64,000 nt of DNA from Ricordea florida. Taxonomy: Eukaryota > Cnidaria > Anthozoa > Corallimorpharia > Ricordeidae. Positions 37,001-48,274 of the stretch are shown piece by piece (the stretch's first letter is position 1; each line of letters starts with the position of its first letter). Both the position numbers and the translations under genes were made by a program. The stretch is from positions 5,424,235 through 5,488,234 of the forward strand of contig OX453284.1 of the NCBI GenBank assembly GCA_949710005.1, written 5' to 3'. Under the pieces are notes generated by a model that saw only the letters and a program-made list of their open reading frames with translations, ran no database searches and was not told the DNA's origin.

Positions 37001-40000
37001 ATGGTTAGTATGTACATTGTAGTTCAATTTTTTCCTTGGTTCAAATTTTATTTTCCTTTGTTTTCTGGTATGGTAATGTGTGATAATGAGTTTGAAACAA
37101 AGGAAAATAAAATTTGAACCAAGGATAAAATTGAACTACAACATGTATCTCAAATTACAGTGTAAAGTTAACTAAACTTGAATGCATCAAACCAACATTA
37201 CTATGCTAAGTCAATGCCTGTAAAAACAGACCAGCAACAATGTACCTTTTATGCTCCTCAACAGTGTCTCTGTCATTGACAAACACTTTGAGATCTCTCA
37301 ACTCTTGTAGAAACACTCTGTCAAACTCTGCCCCAGTATCACCAATATCTGCTGCTACAATCACAAACAGAAAAGAACTACGTATTTTTTTCTGAAGCAT
37401 CTCAGCGGGCCAGAATCCCAAATCCTCGAATCTGATTGGCTAATCGCGCGCTCGTAACCGGTCCAGCTTTTTACGATACGGACCACGGTCCGGATTTTAT
37501 ATCCGCGCTATTCGTGGCAAATTGAAAAAAAAAGCAAACAAACAGAAAAAATAAATAAGTTATTTACCGGTCTAGGTCGGTCCGTATGGGAAAAAACTGT
37601 GCCCTTGGTCTTGAGTACTCGGGCCGTACTCAAGACCTCGGGCACAGTTTTTTTCCCATACGGACCGACCTAGACCAGTAAATAACATATATGTATTCAA
37701 GTGACATCATCATCATCATTAGCATCATCATTGTCTCCGTCGCTGTTACTGTCATTATTAACTGTATTATTTTTAGAACATGAGGCAGAACAGACCCACC
37801 CATGGAGCCTTCAACTGATCCAACTGTCCACAGATCAATCATCTGTTCTGAACAGAAGGCCAAGTCATCAAATGAAAGATAAGAGAGTCTGTCAAAAAAC
37901 GAATAATGGATCAAAGTTGACCACACACACTCTGCTCATTTTAGTTGGATCTATACAGCATTGAGTAGTACATGTACATGTCTTTTGCCAGTGCCATTAT
38001 TCTTTATTCTTTGTTTCACCAAAAGCCACACACACAAGAAAAACAATGTAACATGGGAAGTACAGTGCACAAAATTAATTATTATAAAAATACTAATTAA
38101 CAATTAGATATGTAAGATAATGGCTATAATATTATCTAGAAGTCAAGTTGTTATGGACTATAGGCTTCCCGAGAATAAGGAGTAAATAATGTGAATTTTG
38201 AATACTGAATATCTAACTAAAATATGATGTATGTTTTTAAAAAAAAGAAAAAAAGGAGCTATAGAACCCAATGCCTACTTAAACAGTCAAATAGAAATAA
38301 CCCTCCAAGCTCAGGCTATTCATAGGATAAAATTATCTCTATCTTGCCCAGTGGATAAAATTTGATACATGTATTTTTACCTTCAATGCTTATTCTGACA
38401 GGTCAGTTGTTAACTCAAGTGAATTAAGCAAGAATAGCATTATCTAAAGCATACAGAGGATCTCTGTCCAGTAGATAAACGCTATTCTTTGACAGATCTA
38501 AGTATTCACTATGAAATACACCACTTGAAAAGAGCAGTAAGTATCCCCAAAAGTTTAGATATTGATGAGGTTATTTCTGCATAAAATAATTTTCGTCTTT
38601 TTAGTGGATCTCATGGATTTATGAGGTACTGGGATGGTGGGCGAGAAACATCATGGATACGGGTAACAAAAGAAGCATGGGTGCAAATAGTATTCTTGGA
38701 TTACCCATGTAATTAACTATCGTCAATCATGCTCAAGACAGATAGCCCAAACCATGTTGCACTAAATGCCTGCAAGACACTTGCGCATTTAAGAAAATAC
38801 TATAATTATACATTCCTTAACATTGCTAACTTTTAACTTAACATTTTATCCACAAACTCATCATTGGGCAACTTTGATTTTTATTACAATCAGCCAATCA
38901 GTTGGACCAAAGTGTAATAAATCAATATTGTTCTTTGGGCAAACTGACAAGCCAGTTATAATATTAGCACCCAGTAGACAGAGAATTCATCACTTATCTC
39001 CATGTACCAACCAACACAAAATGACAGCCATATAATACATTGCAGCATACAGGCAATTTAAAAATTGTTGGATATAAACAAATATAAAAATGTATATGTA
39101 TTTTGAAGTCTTTTGCTCAAAACAAACCTCTTCTTTCCAGTTTCAAATTTATTGATAGCCATGAAGATGATGCTTGCATACTGCCTGTCGAAAGTATCAT
39201 AGCAAATGTACACCAAGAGTAAAAAACTGCTGTTGAAATAAAATCTACCTGGAAATGTATCTGCAAAAACACACCACATTCTGATCTTTCAGTATGTTTT
39301 TGTGAGATTCTAACAGTCACAAAACTACAAACTGACTGCAAGGTCCATGCAAATGCAACACACGAACTCTAAGTCCAGTATCTAGCCACGAAGACTAAAC
39401 AAGTTTTGCTTTCCTTTGTTTTGCCAGACAAGGTGGGAAATCCAGAGCAGGCAAAATGGTGGGCAGCCAATAACAACCCAGGATTATACTCATGTTACAC
39501 AGTTGCAGTACCTCCTATATAAAAAGTTTAATATTTTAAGCATTTCTATGGCTATACAGTCTCTCTGAACACTGAAATGGCATCCACCCATCCTGCTACA
39601 AAAGCCGTCAAGTGCTCTGGCCACACAGACCTCACAGTTTGGATGCACCTTTTCTACTTACTGTGCATCCACTACTCATAATACCGGTAATTACCTCCGC
39701 CAAGGAGGTTATGTTTTCACGCCTGTCTGTTTGTTTGTTAGTCTGTCTGTTAATCATTTTACGCAAAAACTAATCAACGGATTTGCACCAAATTTGGTGG
39801 AAAGGTCGCAAATATACCCAGGATCAATCAATTAAAATTTGGGATTTATCCGGATTAAACCCCGGATCTCAGGTCCAGATGAGTGTAATATGATGTGTAC
39901 ATATGTGGCGGGGCGGAGGTATTCGCTCTACTGAGTGCCCTTCTAGTTATTATTGTAACCATTACAACACAACCATTACTTTACCTTGCTAACGATTCTG

Positions 40001-42503
40001 ACAGCATGAAATGTCTCTTTACATTGTCAGGAAGTTTGCCTCCTTCAGTTTCCTCTATTGCTCTTAGCACATTCTTGATGTTGTCAAACTTAATTCATTT
40101 AGATAAAAATAGTTTTAAGATCATTGAATTACCAGTACCGCACGGAAAAGAAAGGTTCCCTCTGACAGACTCTAAACACAAACAGGATTTCCTTTAATTA
40201 ATCACATCTTGTTTGCATTAATTCTGTTGCATACTGGAGGATGCAACTCATGAACATTTTGCCTTCCTTATCATTTTAATGTATCAAAAACACAAAATCC
40301 AGGGATAAAAAATCTACTCTAAACACAATGTTGAAAACCAAACTAACCTGCCGTCTACAGCTCTTGAGGGGAATGTTAGTTTTTTCACTCACATCATCCA
40401 AGTCTTTTCTTAGACGGCCAGTCAGCTTCTTTCCTAGAAGCTCTCGAACCACATCTTTGTCAAACTGGTAATACCTACCAATGGGGGAAGAGTCTGTACA
40501 TTTAATATTCTTAAATTGTAGTTTTGAAAGTACAGCATAATAATTTTATTGTGTTATTGACCAAGTGTGAGGTGAAGATAAATGAAGATTGGCCTAGTCC
40601 TTCTTTGGGATTTTATTGACCCAAATGAAATTGAGTTCAAAGAAAAAGCCAAAAGTAAAAAAAGGGGGAAGAACAAAGAAAATAAGTAGCCATGTTGACC
40701 CTCAAGCTCAGTCAATAAAGGACTGAATATATGGCTAAGTGTGGAACAAAGTGGAAAATCCCAAGCAGGAAAGATCTATAGGCGCATTTTGACCACTCGG
40801 GTAGCTTATCAGGAACCAGCCATATAACAAAAACAGATTGTGAATGTGAATATACTAAAATTTCTTATAAGTAAACTGTAGAAGAAAGATTTATGAAGTG
40901 AAAGATCATTGCAGTTATGTCAGCAACTTAAACGGGTGCAAAGACCTAAAAAAAATTCAGGCTTGAATTAATAAATAAATAGTCTTTATTCAATCAAAGA
41001 ATAAAAATGCATATCCTAAGTTACAGTGAAAAAGTATTAAAAAATACACGATAAAATACAATAGTAATATAAGATAGAATAATATTATACTAAACTATAT
41101 TTAAAAATAAGTCTATTTACAAAAGTTTTCTTTTATCTCTCCACTTTTATCCGAGGAAGGTGACACCTTGAATGGGATATGAACCAGTGATTTTTCAATA
41201 CCGTTGCAATGCTCTGCCCAACTGAGCTATCAAACCAACTGGCAGCAGCTTCAATACTTCAGATGGTTAGAGCATTGCACCAGTATCACAAAGTCACAGG
41301 TTCAATACCACTCAAGCCTGAACTTCTTGGATCAATATCAGTTTCTGGGCAACTGTGCACCCACCCCTCCCCTAATCCAACAAGTTATAAGATAAAAAGT
41401 TAGCGTTAATGTTGGTTTGGGGGAGGGGTAGGTGCACGGTTGCCCAGAAACTGATATTGATCCAACTTCTTTCAGGTCTTATCTTTGCAACCGTCTAAGT
41501 TGCTCACATAAGTGCGATGATCTTTTACTTATTAAAAATAGATTCTGCCAGACCTACTTTGTTATTACGTAATATTGTATGGTACTCAAATCATCCTTCT
41601 CCTTATTTTTAACAAGATTTTCCTTTCACAAAAATGTTACATTACAATAATATTATTATTACAAATTTAATGAATATCTTGTTTTATACCAGTACATCTT
41701 GTTTATAACATTATTTCTGCTCACTTTTCAATAAGCTGGTCTTGTACATCTAGTGGGATCTGCAACAGCATCTGTTTGGCAAGCATCGGTGGTGACTGAA
41801 GAAACCGTTCCAACATATGGAACAAGCGAAACTGGTCATATGTGTCACTCATAACGATAGCATGAGAGGCACTAAGATTCTTTATAGCTTCATCACAGTG
41901 ACGTCTCTGTGTTGCTTCAGTTTCTAGATCAGGTGTCAAAAAACAATTATCAAAACTTCAGATTCTCAGATACAGAATATTGTAAAACAACCTATTTTAT
42001 GTCGTCCTCAATCATGTCTATAGAAATTACCAGTAATAGTCACTGATACTCATTTTTTTCAGTTTCAGAATAAAATTTATCAATTTTTGATTGCTTTATC
42101 AAGAATGGGTTCAGGATTTAAGACCCTTTAAAGCACTTATCCAAACTCAACACATATAAAATATTTGAAAAGCTTCTGTTGTTTAGTTACTCAACTGTGA
42201 TTAGATAATTTGTATGAAAATTTGTTTGGGCGCTAGGCCATGGTTCGAATAGTCGCACGGTACTTGTTTGACAACAGAATACTCTTCCACTTAACAGCAC
42301 CTCATTGCATAGCAAAGGCCCTTGTTGTTGTATCTCTCGTTCTACAAAGGGTTTCGACACGTGTTAATGAAGTCGCAAGGTATTCTTCAGAACTTTGAGG
42401 GTTTAAAATTTTGATCCTTACCAGAGAAACCCTGCAACCACAAGTCGTAAACATGAAGGTCGATAAAGGTTGGGTCCACAAAAAAGACATCTATATCCTC
42501 CAT
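34082..42503 (-). CDS. FIBP: Acidic FGF intracellular-binding protein (FIBP), complete, 11 coding exons
   Basis: FIBP binds internalised acidic FGF and acts in growth-factor signalling; its biochemical activity is poorly defined. Exons: 42503-42422, 41923-41725, 40474-40348, 40088-39985, 39184-39128, 37888-37800, 37351-37246, 36647-36578, 36087-36001, 34346-34246, 34148-34082. They join in phase to 362 residues, matching human (about 364). Family segments appear in order: [15 protein letters not shown] at the N-terminus, [28 protein letters not shown]...[93 protein letters not shown]. The intron after exon 8 uses a GC donor (AAG|GCAAGT). Exon 7 has tandem NAG acceptors three bases apart. The last exon is the least conserved. 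Introns carry SINE, MITE and a CCTCCGCC-type repeat. Identity is very secure. Confidence 0.95.
37425..37690. repeat. Palindromic repeat in FIBP intron 6
   Basis: Long inverted arms: TTTACCGGTCTAGGTCGGTC with CCGTATGGGAAAAAACTGTG and GTCTTGAGTACTCGGG on the left, with complements on the right around a centre near 37623. A GGTCCGTA-type word ties it loosely to the elements at 20222 and 48395. Confidence 0.7.
39690..39948. mobile_element. CCTCCGCCAAGGAGG-type dispersed element
   Basis: Contains CCTCCGCCAAGGAGGTTATG, a TCTGTTTGTTTGTTAGTCTG run, AACGGATTTGCACCAAATTT and a closing GCGGAGGTATTCGCTCTACT...AGTGCCCTTCTAG. I recognise this arrangement as a repeat found in many unrelated marine animals; that is from memory. 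Non-coding, FIBP intron 4. Confidence 0.5.
40905..41530. repeat. Inverted pair of tRNA-derived SINE-like repeats
   Basis: The left end (ATCATTGCAGTTATGTCAGC, AACTTAAACGGGTGCAAAG) and right end (CTTTGCAACCGTCTAAGTTG, AAGTGCGATGATC) are inverted. In the middle, tRNA-like heads face both ways (a minus-strand GATAGCTCAGTTGGGCAGAG; a plus-strand GATGGTTAGAGCATTGCACC with GGTTCAATACC). A second inverted pair (GATCAATATCAGTTTCTGGG and complement) lies at about 41331-41375 and 41415-41462. FIBP intron 2. Confidence 0.6.
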
Positions 42504-43603
42504 TTGGAAGTTCACCGTCTAGCATTGGTTACCTAAGGTTGGCATACTATCCTTGCTGTAAAAAATCTACCGCAGTTTGCAACAAACATTCTACATTCCA
42601 TAACCATATGCCGGGTGGAGTTCACGGGGCGAGGCCATATTGCGTTTTATAATGTTGAAAAGACCCTGGTAACCATATTTGGAAACAGAGCAGGGGGGAG
42701 TAGCAATACAGGAAACACGGTGGCACGCTAACAATTGGCTTGGACACGGCTGTGAGCGGCTTTTTCGGAGGGAGGAGAAAAAAAAAATGATTTGGAAAAA
42801 AGTGTTGGTTTCCTCCTTCCTTGCACCTCTTACCCGGCCAAACTATCAAGAATACAGAAAAAGCGTCAGGTAAAAAAAATAATGCGTATGCATTACCAAA
42901 GGAGAGGGATTTGGTTCTTTTTTTTTTTGGTTCTTTTTTTTTTTGGTTCCTTTTTTTTTTTTGAATTTTTGTAATACTTTGAAGTATTTTACTTTGAAAT
43001 CGCTCAACGTGAACAACAAAGCGACATAACGCGTTCGAGAATTCACGACTGCCGACCACACCCACCGTTCTTGGTGTCTTAATCCAATATTTAACCAGGT
43101 TGCCGCTCTTTCACCGATTCTATCATCATCACCATGAGAATTATTTTCATTGCTATGGATTTCATTACTACTTATTTTTCTTTTTCGATTCTAACTTATC
43201 ACATTTCTAAGCACAAACCCAGAGCTCTACCCAGTAGGAACAAGACAGAAATGCTTAGCCACAGGAGTCAAGAATGATCACTCTCGAACTGGTACATAAA
43301 ACACTTAGTTTGCATAACATACTGCATGACACCATGTCGAGCCATTGTGTGAATAATAAATGCAAAGAGGAAATGATTTACATTTTCATCTAGTCAACTT
43401 TATTTACATGTTTACTTTTTGCCTTAACTTAGCTTCGCTAAACAAATGGGACCGTGACTTACTACAAAGTAGAAAATAATTATACAGCGGTACAGGAAAC
43501 TGAAAAAAAAAAACTCAAAATTGATTCCACGCTGATTGAAAGTTGATATGACAAATGAATTGTGTCCAAATGTTTAACGATACATGTTACAACGTCCTGT
43601 AGA
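42504..43603. other. Intergenic region between FIBP and the GPCR gene
   Basis: Contains the FIBP 5' flank, a run of T-rich TTGGTTC words near 42915-42965, and the GPCR 3' flank. A minus-strand AATAAA at 43399-43404, about 200 bases past the GPCR stop, is a candidate poly(A) signal. No supported coding frame. Confidence 0.5.
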
Positions 43604-44767
43604 TTATGATACAGTGGACATTGAAAGTGTCTCCACGGTCCCTTCCCTGTTCAAAAAAGCCATCACAGGTGTGTTACTCGATGTCCTTTGTCGCTCCATC
43701 TGAACTGGCAGAGCAAGTGAGGAACCGGGCAAGAAACGAAGCCTTCCGCCCTCAGCCAACCTCCTGTGCAAACCAGATGTACTCCGCCGGATAAACCTCT
43801 GCAGCGGAAAGCACCTTCGAGCAATTCCTTGCATGGTCCGTCTCATTTCAGGGTTGCGGTAGCCGTAAACGATAGGATTGAGCCCCGAGTTTGCGTAGTG
43901 AAGCGCTTTGACTAAGGATGTCAAGCGGTAGAGAGCTGGAGGCTCCGGTAAGCGTTCCACATCGTAAGTGGCGACGACAGTCACAACAAAGAATGGAAAC
44001 CAAGCCAACATAAACAGTCCTGTGACCAGTCCTACCGTGCTGGCCACTCTTATCTCCCTATGTACTGTGGCATTGCTTTGCTCCGGACACACTCTCGATC
44101 TAGAGTTAATTGCAGTCCTGTAAATGAGCGAGTAGACCACGAACATTACCAAAAGAGGTCCAGAGAAACACAAGATAAAGATGAATGCAGAGTAGGTCTG
44201 TTCCCAATGCTCCAACTGAATAGGATAGAGTCCCGCTACAAAGGCAGAACAGCCCCATGCGATAAAGATCATAGCATGGAAAACTCCCTCGTGAATTACT
44301 CTGTGCTTCAAAGGCCAAACGATCGCGATGCACCTTTCAAGGCTAATAGCCGTGAGCTGAAAGATCGACGCACACCCCAGGAAAATGTCAAACGTTATGT
44401 AAAATTCGTAGACGAACGGGTGTAGAAGGAGTTTGAAATAATGGCAACAGTAGACATATTGCCAACATGGGATTGATATGAAACCAACCATTAAATCTGC
44501 CAAAGCAAGTCCCAGAATGAACGTGTTCGTTGTCGTCTGAAGTCTCCAGTTTTTCTCGAAAGCAGAAATAACGAGTATGTTCCCAGCAACAATAGCGACA
44601 AATGCTAAAGCATAAAACACGATACTAAGCACGACTTCAGCTGTTGTAAAATACCTGAGGCTTTGAGGCTGGGAAGAGTGTGCAACGTAAAGCGTTGTTG
44701 ACAGAGCTTCCATAGAGGAATAGTTGAGGAATGTACTTGATGCTAAAGTGGATTCTGTTTGAGACAT
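43604..44767 (-). CDS. Rhodopsin-family (class A) GPCR with amine-receptor-like binding Asp
   Basis: Intronless 387-residue receptor. The ATG at 44767-44765 is chosen over an upstream in-frame TTG. Short N-terminus with NYS. TM1 GNILVISA; TM2 LGLALADLMVG (D2.50); TM3 FDIFLGCASIFQLTAISLER with Asp at 3.32; ERC instead of DRY; TM5 ends with P5.50 and Y5.58; TM6 LAWFPFF (W6.48, P6.50); TM7 HYANSGLNPIVYGY (Y7.43, NPxxY); then a cysteine-containing basic tail (RRCF), a likely palmitoylation site. Asp3.32 with Tyr7.43 suggests a biogenic amine or related cationic ligand, but the usual W7.40 is Ala and the family is greatly expanded in corals, so the ligand is unknown. Plasma membrane protein. Confidence 0.85.
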   Translation of the reverse strand: MSQTESTLASSTFLNYSSMEALSTTLYVAHSSQPQSLRYFTTAEVVLSIVFYALAFVAIVAGNILVISAFEKNWRLQTTTNTFILGLALADLMVGFISIPCWQYVYCCHYFKLLLHPFVYEFYITFDIFLGCASIFQLTAISLERCIAIVWPLKHRVIHEGVFHAMIFIAWGCSAFVAGLYPIQLEHWEQTYSAFIFILCFSGPLLVMFVVYSLIYRTAINSRSRVCPEQSNATVHREIRVASTVGLVTGLFMLAWFPFFVVTVVATYDVERLPEPPALYRLTSLVKALHYANSGLNPIVYGYRNPEMRRTMQGIARRCFPLQRFIRRSTSGLHRRLAEGGRLRFLPGSSLALPVQMERQRTSSNTPVMAFLNREGTVETLSMSTVS

Positions 44768-45579
44768 TGTATATATCAATCAATAACCCACGCCGTCTGT
44801 ACTGCAGATAGCGTTCGTGGACCACAAGTATTTTATCTCCTCTCCTTGTCTTTCGCTTTAAGTCGCGCTACCTGAGGACGATTCACAAAACAGCTGCGCA
44901 TAAATTTTCGACAAATTCACGCTGCTGAAACATTCCGTGACTATCGCGCGGATCTGTTTTCGCCCAGCTAGTTTAACCCCCCCCCCCCCCCCCCCACCTA
45001 ATTATTTGCAGAAACCTCATTCGTTAGTCATGCGTAACACCGAAAAACAACACAAACCTCCCTTTATGGCTGTACAACGCTCCAACTTAAATTGTACTGC
45101 AGATATGAATGACATTTGACCGGCACGGTTTAATGTGGTTATCACTTTTAACTTTGAAAACGTATTGAGTAACGCATCTCACCAGTCAGGGCATTTAACG
45201 AGGTGGCCTTCCAAATGATAAAAGTTGCGTCGCGTTGAACGACGAGGTCTCGTCACATCGCCGGGATGAAGGGAGACAGAGTCAACGCTGTACTTTTCCT
45301 CAACCTGCATAAGGTTCAATTTCCCCTTTGACAAATAGCTGACTTGAAATACATCCTATTCGGTTTCCAATCCTTGACCAGCCAGGCTCTTGTTACATGC
45401 TAAATAGTCAACCACTTGCCAAGTCGTTAGGAGAAAATGTATAGGGAAAAGTTGTTTCCACGTTGAAGAAAACGATTTCCCTATACATTTTCTCCTAACG
45501 ACTTGCAAAGTTTGCCCCCTGGCGATCCCAGAAGCCATGGAGCGTAAAACGGGATCCGATTACTGCAAATCATCCATTC
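44768..45579. other. GPCR 5' flank
   Basis: No coding frame. Holds a poly-C run at about 44977-44996 and the perfect hairpin at 45420-45505. The foldback element begins immediately after. Confidence 0.5.
45420..45505. repeat. Perfect 30-bp hairpin with 26-base loop
   Basis: Bases 45420-45449 (starting CAAGTCGTTAGGAGAAAATG) are exactly complementary to 45476-45505. The size would allow a small-RNA precursor, or it may be a short palindromic transposon remnant. No target-site duplication is visible. Confidence 0.8.
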
Positions 45580-45588
45580 GTCATGAAT
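45580..45588 (+). repeat. 9-bp target-site duplication, left copy
   Basis: GTCATGAAT directly abuts the left end of the foldback element; an identical copy abuts the right end at 48275-48283. Confidence 0.85.
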
Positions 45589-45639
45589 GGGCGACCCTAA
45601 AACGCGGAACGACGGAATGGCGGAACGGCGGAATGGCGG

Positions 45640-45955
45640 AAAATAACCCCGAATCCTAAAAGACGGAACGGCGGAAAATTACTGCAAACCCTAAAAGACG
45701 GAATGGCGGAAAATTGCCGCGAATCCTAAAAGACGGAACGGCGGAAAATTACTGCAAACCCTAAAAGACGGAATGGCGGAAAATTACTGCAAACCCTAAA
45801 AGACGGAACGGCGGAAAATAACCCCGAATCCTAAAAGATGGAACGGCGGAAAATTACTGCAAACCCTAAAAGACGGAATGGCGGAAAATTGCTGCGAATC
45901 CTAAAAGACGGAACGGCGGAAAATTACTGCAAACCCTAAAAGGCGGAATAGCAAA
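45640..45955. repeat. 35-bp tandem array in the left arm
   Basis: About nine units of ACCCTAAAAGACGGAATGGC plus GGAAAATTACTGCAA, alternating A(C/T)GGCGG variants with AAACCC or GAATCC joints. The mirrored array in the right arm lies at about 47910-48225. Confidence 0.9.
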
Positions 45956-45987
45956 AAAAATGACAAAAGAATAAAATAATAATAGTA

Positions 45988-46041
<54 letters not shown>

Positions 46042-46389
46042 GAGGAATAAAATTACACTTAACAACTTCATGTATGTGTTAATCGTCAATTGGAATTTTA
46101 AACTTGCTCACTCCAAAGATCTGATTCTTCACCCGAAATCTCACCTGCTTGGAACAAAAAAAAAATCATGCATCCTCTCATAAGAAAACAAAATATGCAT
46201 TTTTAACACAGAGCGAAATGATTCAATAAAACCCCTGGGGCTGCGGCATTAAATGTAAAATGTAAATGTGGCTGTGACGTATGAAGGAGGGAAATCCAAA
46301 TGAAGACGGTGGGACTCAAACAATGTTTTTACAGCTTATATTTTCACTTTCTAAAGTGGAGGAAATTAACTGGAGGAAAAGCAAACGAA

Positions 46390-47247
46390 TCAAGCCTCCA
46401 TGCAATAGCCTGTTCGCGTGACAACGGAAGTGCTATCATTTAAATCCGGATTTATTAGCACAAATAAGAGCATACCTAGGGCCCAAACATCCACAGCTTT
46501 TAGGTCCTCTAAGGACAGCGATGATCCGCTTTGACGGAAAAGTTCCGGTGCTCGATAAGCGGGAGTTCCCCGGACAATATTTCTTGTCACCATGCGGCAG
46601 ACACTGTTAGTCTGGTTTATGGCTGAGCGGCTTTCTCCAAAATCTGCAAGCTTGCAAATTATTGGCCTTGTCTGGAACATCTGCTCAACTTCTTGTTCGT
46701 CCTTTAAAGCACAATAGTGTTGGTTGGAGACAAGCACATTGGCTGGCTTGATGTCACGGTGGACGATCTCAAGGGCATGCAGATGTGCAAGTCCTGCCGC
46801 CGTTTCTCGGGCGATCCTTTCTTGAAAGGCAAACTGTTCGACTGCCTTATTGGAATGGATGTACTGAAGAAATTTATCAAGGCTGCTCACCTTTTGTGAT
46901 ACTCCGAATGGAGCAAAGTCGAAGTACAAATATTCGAGCATCATTGCGCACGGTTCGATGCTAGCGGCTTTGAACTTAACGACATGTTCACTTGTGATAC
47001 CTTGAAGAATCTTCGCTTCTTTAAGAAACAGTCGCTTTTCATTGTCCTCGTCACTCAATAATTTCTTGATCACGACCTTCTCCCCCTTCGCTTTTGCAAC
47101 AAAAACCAATCCAAAGGAGCCACGGCCGATTGTCTCCTCCTTGTCTTGTAGAAGACTCCAGTCAAACAGTGTTAGGCCCGTATAATCTTCGATAGAGGGT
47201 TTTTCGGAATTTACCCTCCCATTTAGGGAGGGCAATTTAAAAGCCAT
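46390..47247 (-). CDS. Truncated protein kinase captured in the foldback element
   Basis: A 285-residue frame from ATG at 47247 (an upstream TTG is ignored). It carries GRGSFG glycine loop, VVIKK lysine, HRDIKPANV catalytic loop, LADFGE metal site, RGTPAYRAPE activation end and VDVWALGM of helix F, so all catalytic residues are present. It stops soon after FVLINPDL: the C-lobe helices G-I are missing, and about the last 17 residues plus the stop codon are encoded by the inverted arm. Expected catalytic competence is therefore low. Alternatively a GGTATGCT donor after ALG (near 46474) could splice to a lost exon. It resembles TKL-like kinases expanded in cnidarians; subfamily uncertain. Confidence 0.7.
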   Translation of the reverse strand: MAFKLPSLNGRVNSEKPSIEDYTGLTLFDWSLLQDKEETIGRGSFGLVFVAKAKGEKVVIKKLLSDEDNEKRLFLKEAKILQGITSEHVVKFKAASIEPCAMMLEYLYFDFAPFGVSQKVSSLDKFLQYIHSNKAVEQFAFQERIARETAAGLAHLHALEIVHRDIKPANVLVSNQHYCALKDEQEVEQMFQTRPIICKLADFGESRSAINQTNSVCRMVTRNIVRGTPAYRAPELFRQSGSSLSLEDLKAVDVWALGMLLFVLINPDLNDSTSVVTRTGYCMEA

Positions 47248-47789
47248 AGAATTCAACAATTACGACAAGCTATAGTCTACTTAAATATCGAATACAAAAT
47301 TTCTCTGCACGTGGCGCGAGTGTAATTGCGACGTGGCGATTTCTATGCCAGCCGTCGGGTCAATTATCTTTGGTAAAACGTGTTAGTGTGAGTTAGTTAA
47401 TGATAGCACTTCCGTTGTCACGCGAACAGGCTATTGCATGGAGGCTTGATTCGTTTGCTTTTCCTCCAGTTAATTTCCTCCACTTTAGAAAGTGAAAATA
47501 TAAGCTGTAAAAACATTGTTTGAGTCCCACCGTCTTCATTTGGATTTCCCTCCTTCATACGTCACAGCCACATTTACATTTTACATTTAATGCCGCAGCC
47601 CCAGGGGTTTTATTGAATCATTTCGCTCTGTGTTAAAAATGCATATTTTGTTTTCTTATGAGAGGATGCATGATTTTTTTTTTGTTCCAAGCAGGTGAGA
47701 TTTCGGGTGAAGAATCAGATCTTTGGAGTGAGCAAGTTTAAAATTCCAATTGACGATTAACACATACATGAAGTTGTTAAGCGTAATTT

Positions 47790-47797
47790 TATTCCTC

Positions 47798-47875
<78 letters not shown>

Positions 47876-47890
47876 TACTATTATTATTTT
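47790..47890. repeat. (ATT)n microsatellite in the right arm
   Basis: The right arm has a longer ATT tract than the mirrored AAT tract in the left arm (about 45975-46040). The poly-tyrosine frames across both are artefacts. Confidence 0.9.
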
Positions 47891-48274
47891 ATTCTTTTGT
47901 CATTTTTTTTGCTATTCCGCCTTTTAGGGTTTGCAGTAATTTTCCGCCGTTCCGTCTTTTAGGATTCGCAGCAATTTTCCGCCATTCCGTCTTTTAGGGT
48001 TTGCAGTAATTTTCCGCCGTTCCATCTTTTAGGATTCGGGGTTATTTTCCGCCGTTCCGTCTTTTAGGGTTTGCAGTAATTTTCCGCCATTCCGTCTTTT
48101 AGGGTTTGCAGTAATTTTCCGCCGTTCCGTCTTTTAGGATTCGCGGCAATTTTCCGCCATTCCGTCTTTTAGGGTTTGCAGTAATTTTCCGCCGTTCCGT
48201 CTTTTAGGATTCGGGGTTATTTTCCGCCATTCCGCCGTTCCGCCATTCCGTCGTTCCGCGTTTTAGGGTCGCCC

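Larger units (their letters stand above)
45589..48274. mobile_element. Foldback / Mutator-like element carrying a protein kinase
   Basis: A 2686-bp element bounded by inverted ends GGGCGACCCTAAAACGCGG and flanked by a perfect 9-bp duplication GTCATGAAT (45580-45588, 48275-48283). The arms are 45589-46440 and 47399-48274; they match base for base apart from microsatellite length, an A-run and at least one substitution (near 46053 / 47782). The outer part of each arm is a 35-bp tandem array, as in foldback elements. The 958-bp loop (46441-47398) contains no transposase, only a truncated kinase. Duplication length fits Mutator-like or foldback transposons. The family is inferred from structure alone. 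Confidence 0.8.

Noticed and set aside
44060-44425. Plus-strand frame opposite the GPCR
   Set aside because: Antisense shadow of a clear seven-helix receptor.
45901-46089. Poly-tyrosine protein (also 47750-47962)
   Set aside because: Product of the (ATT)n microsatellites in the inverted arms.
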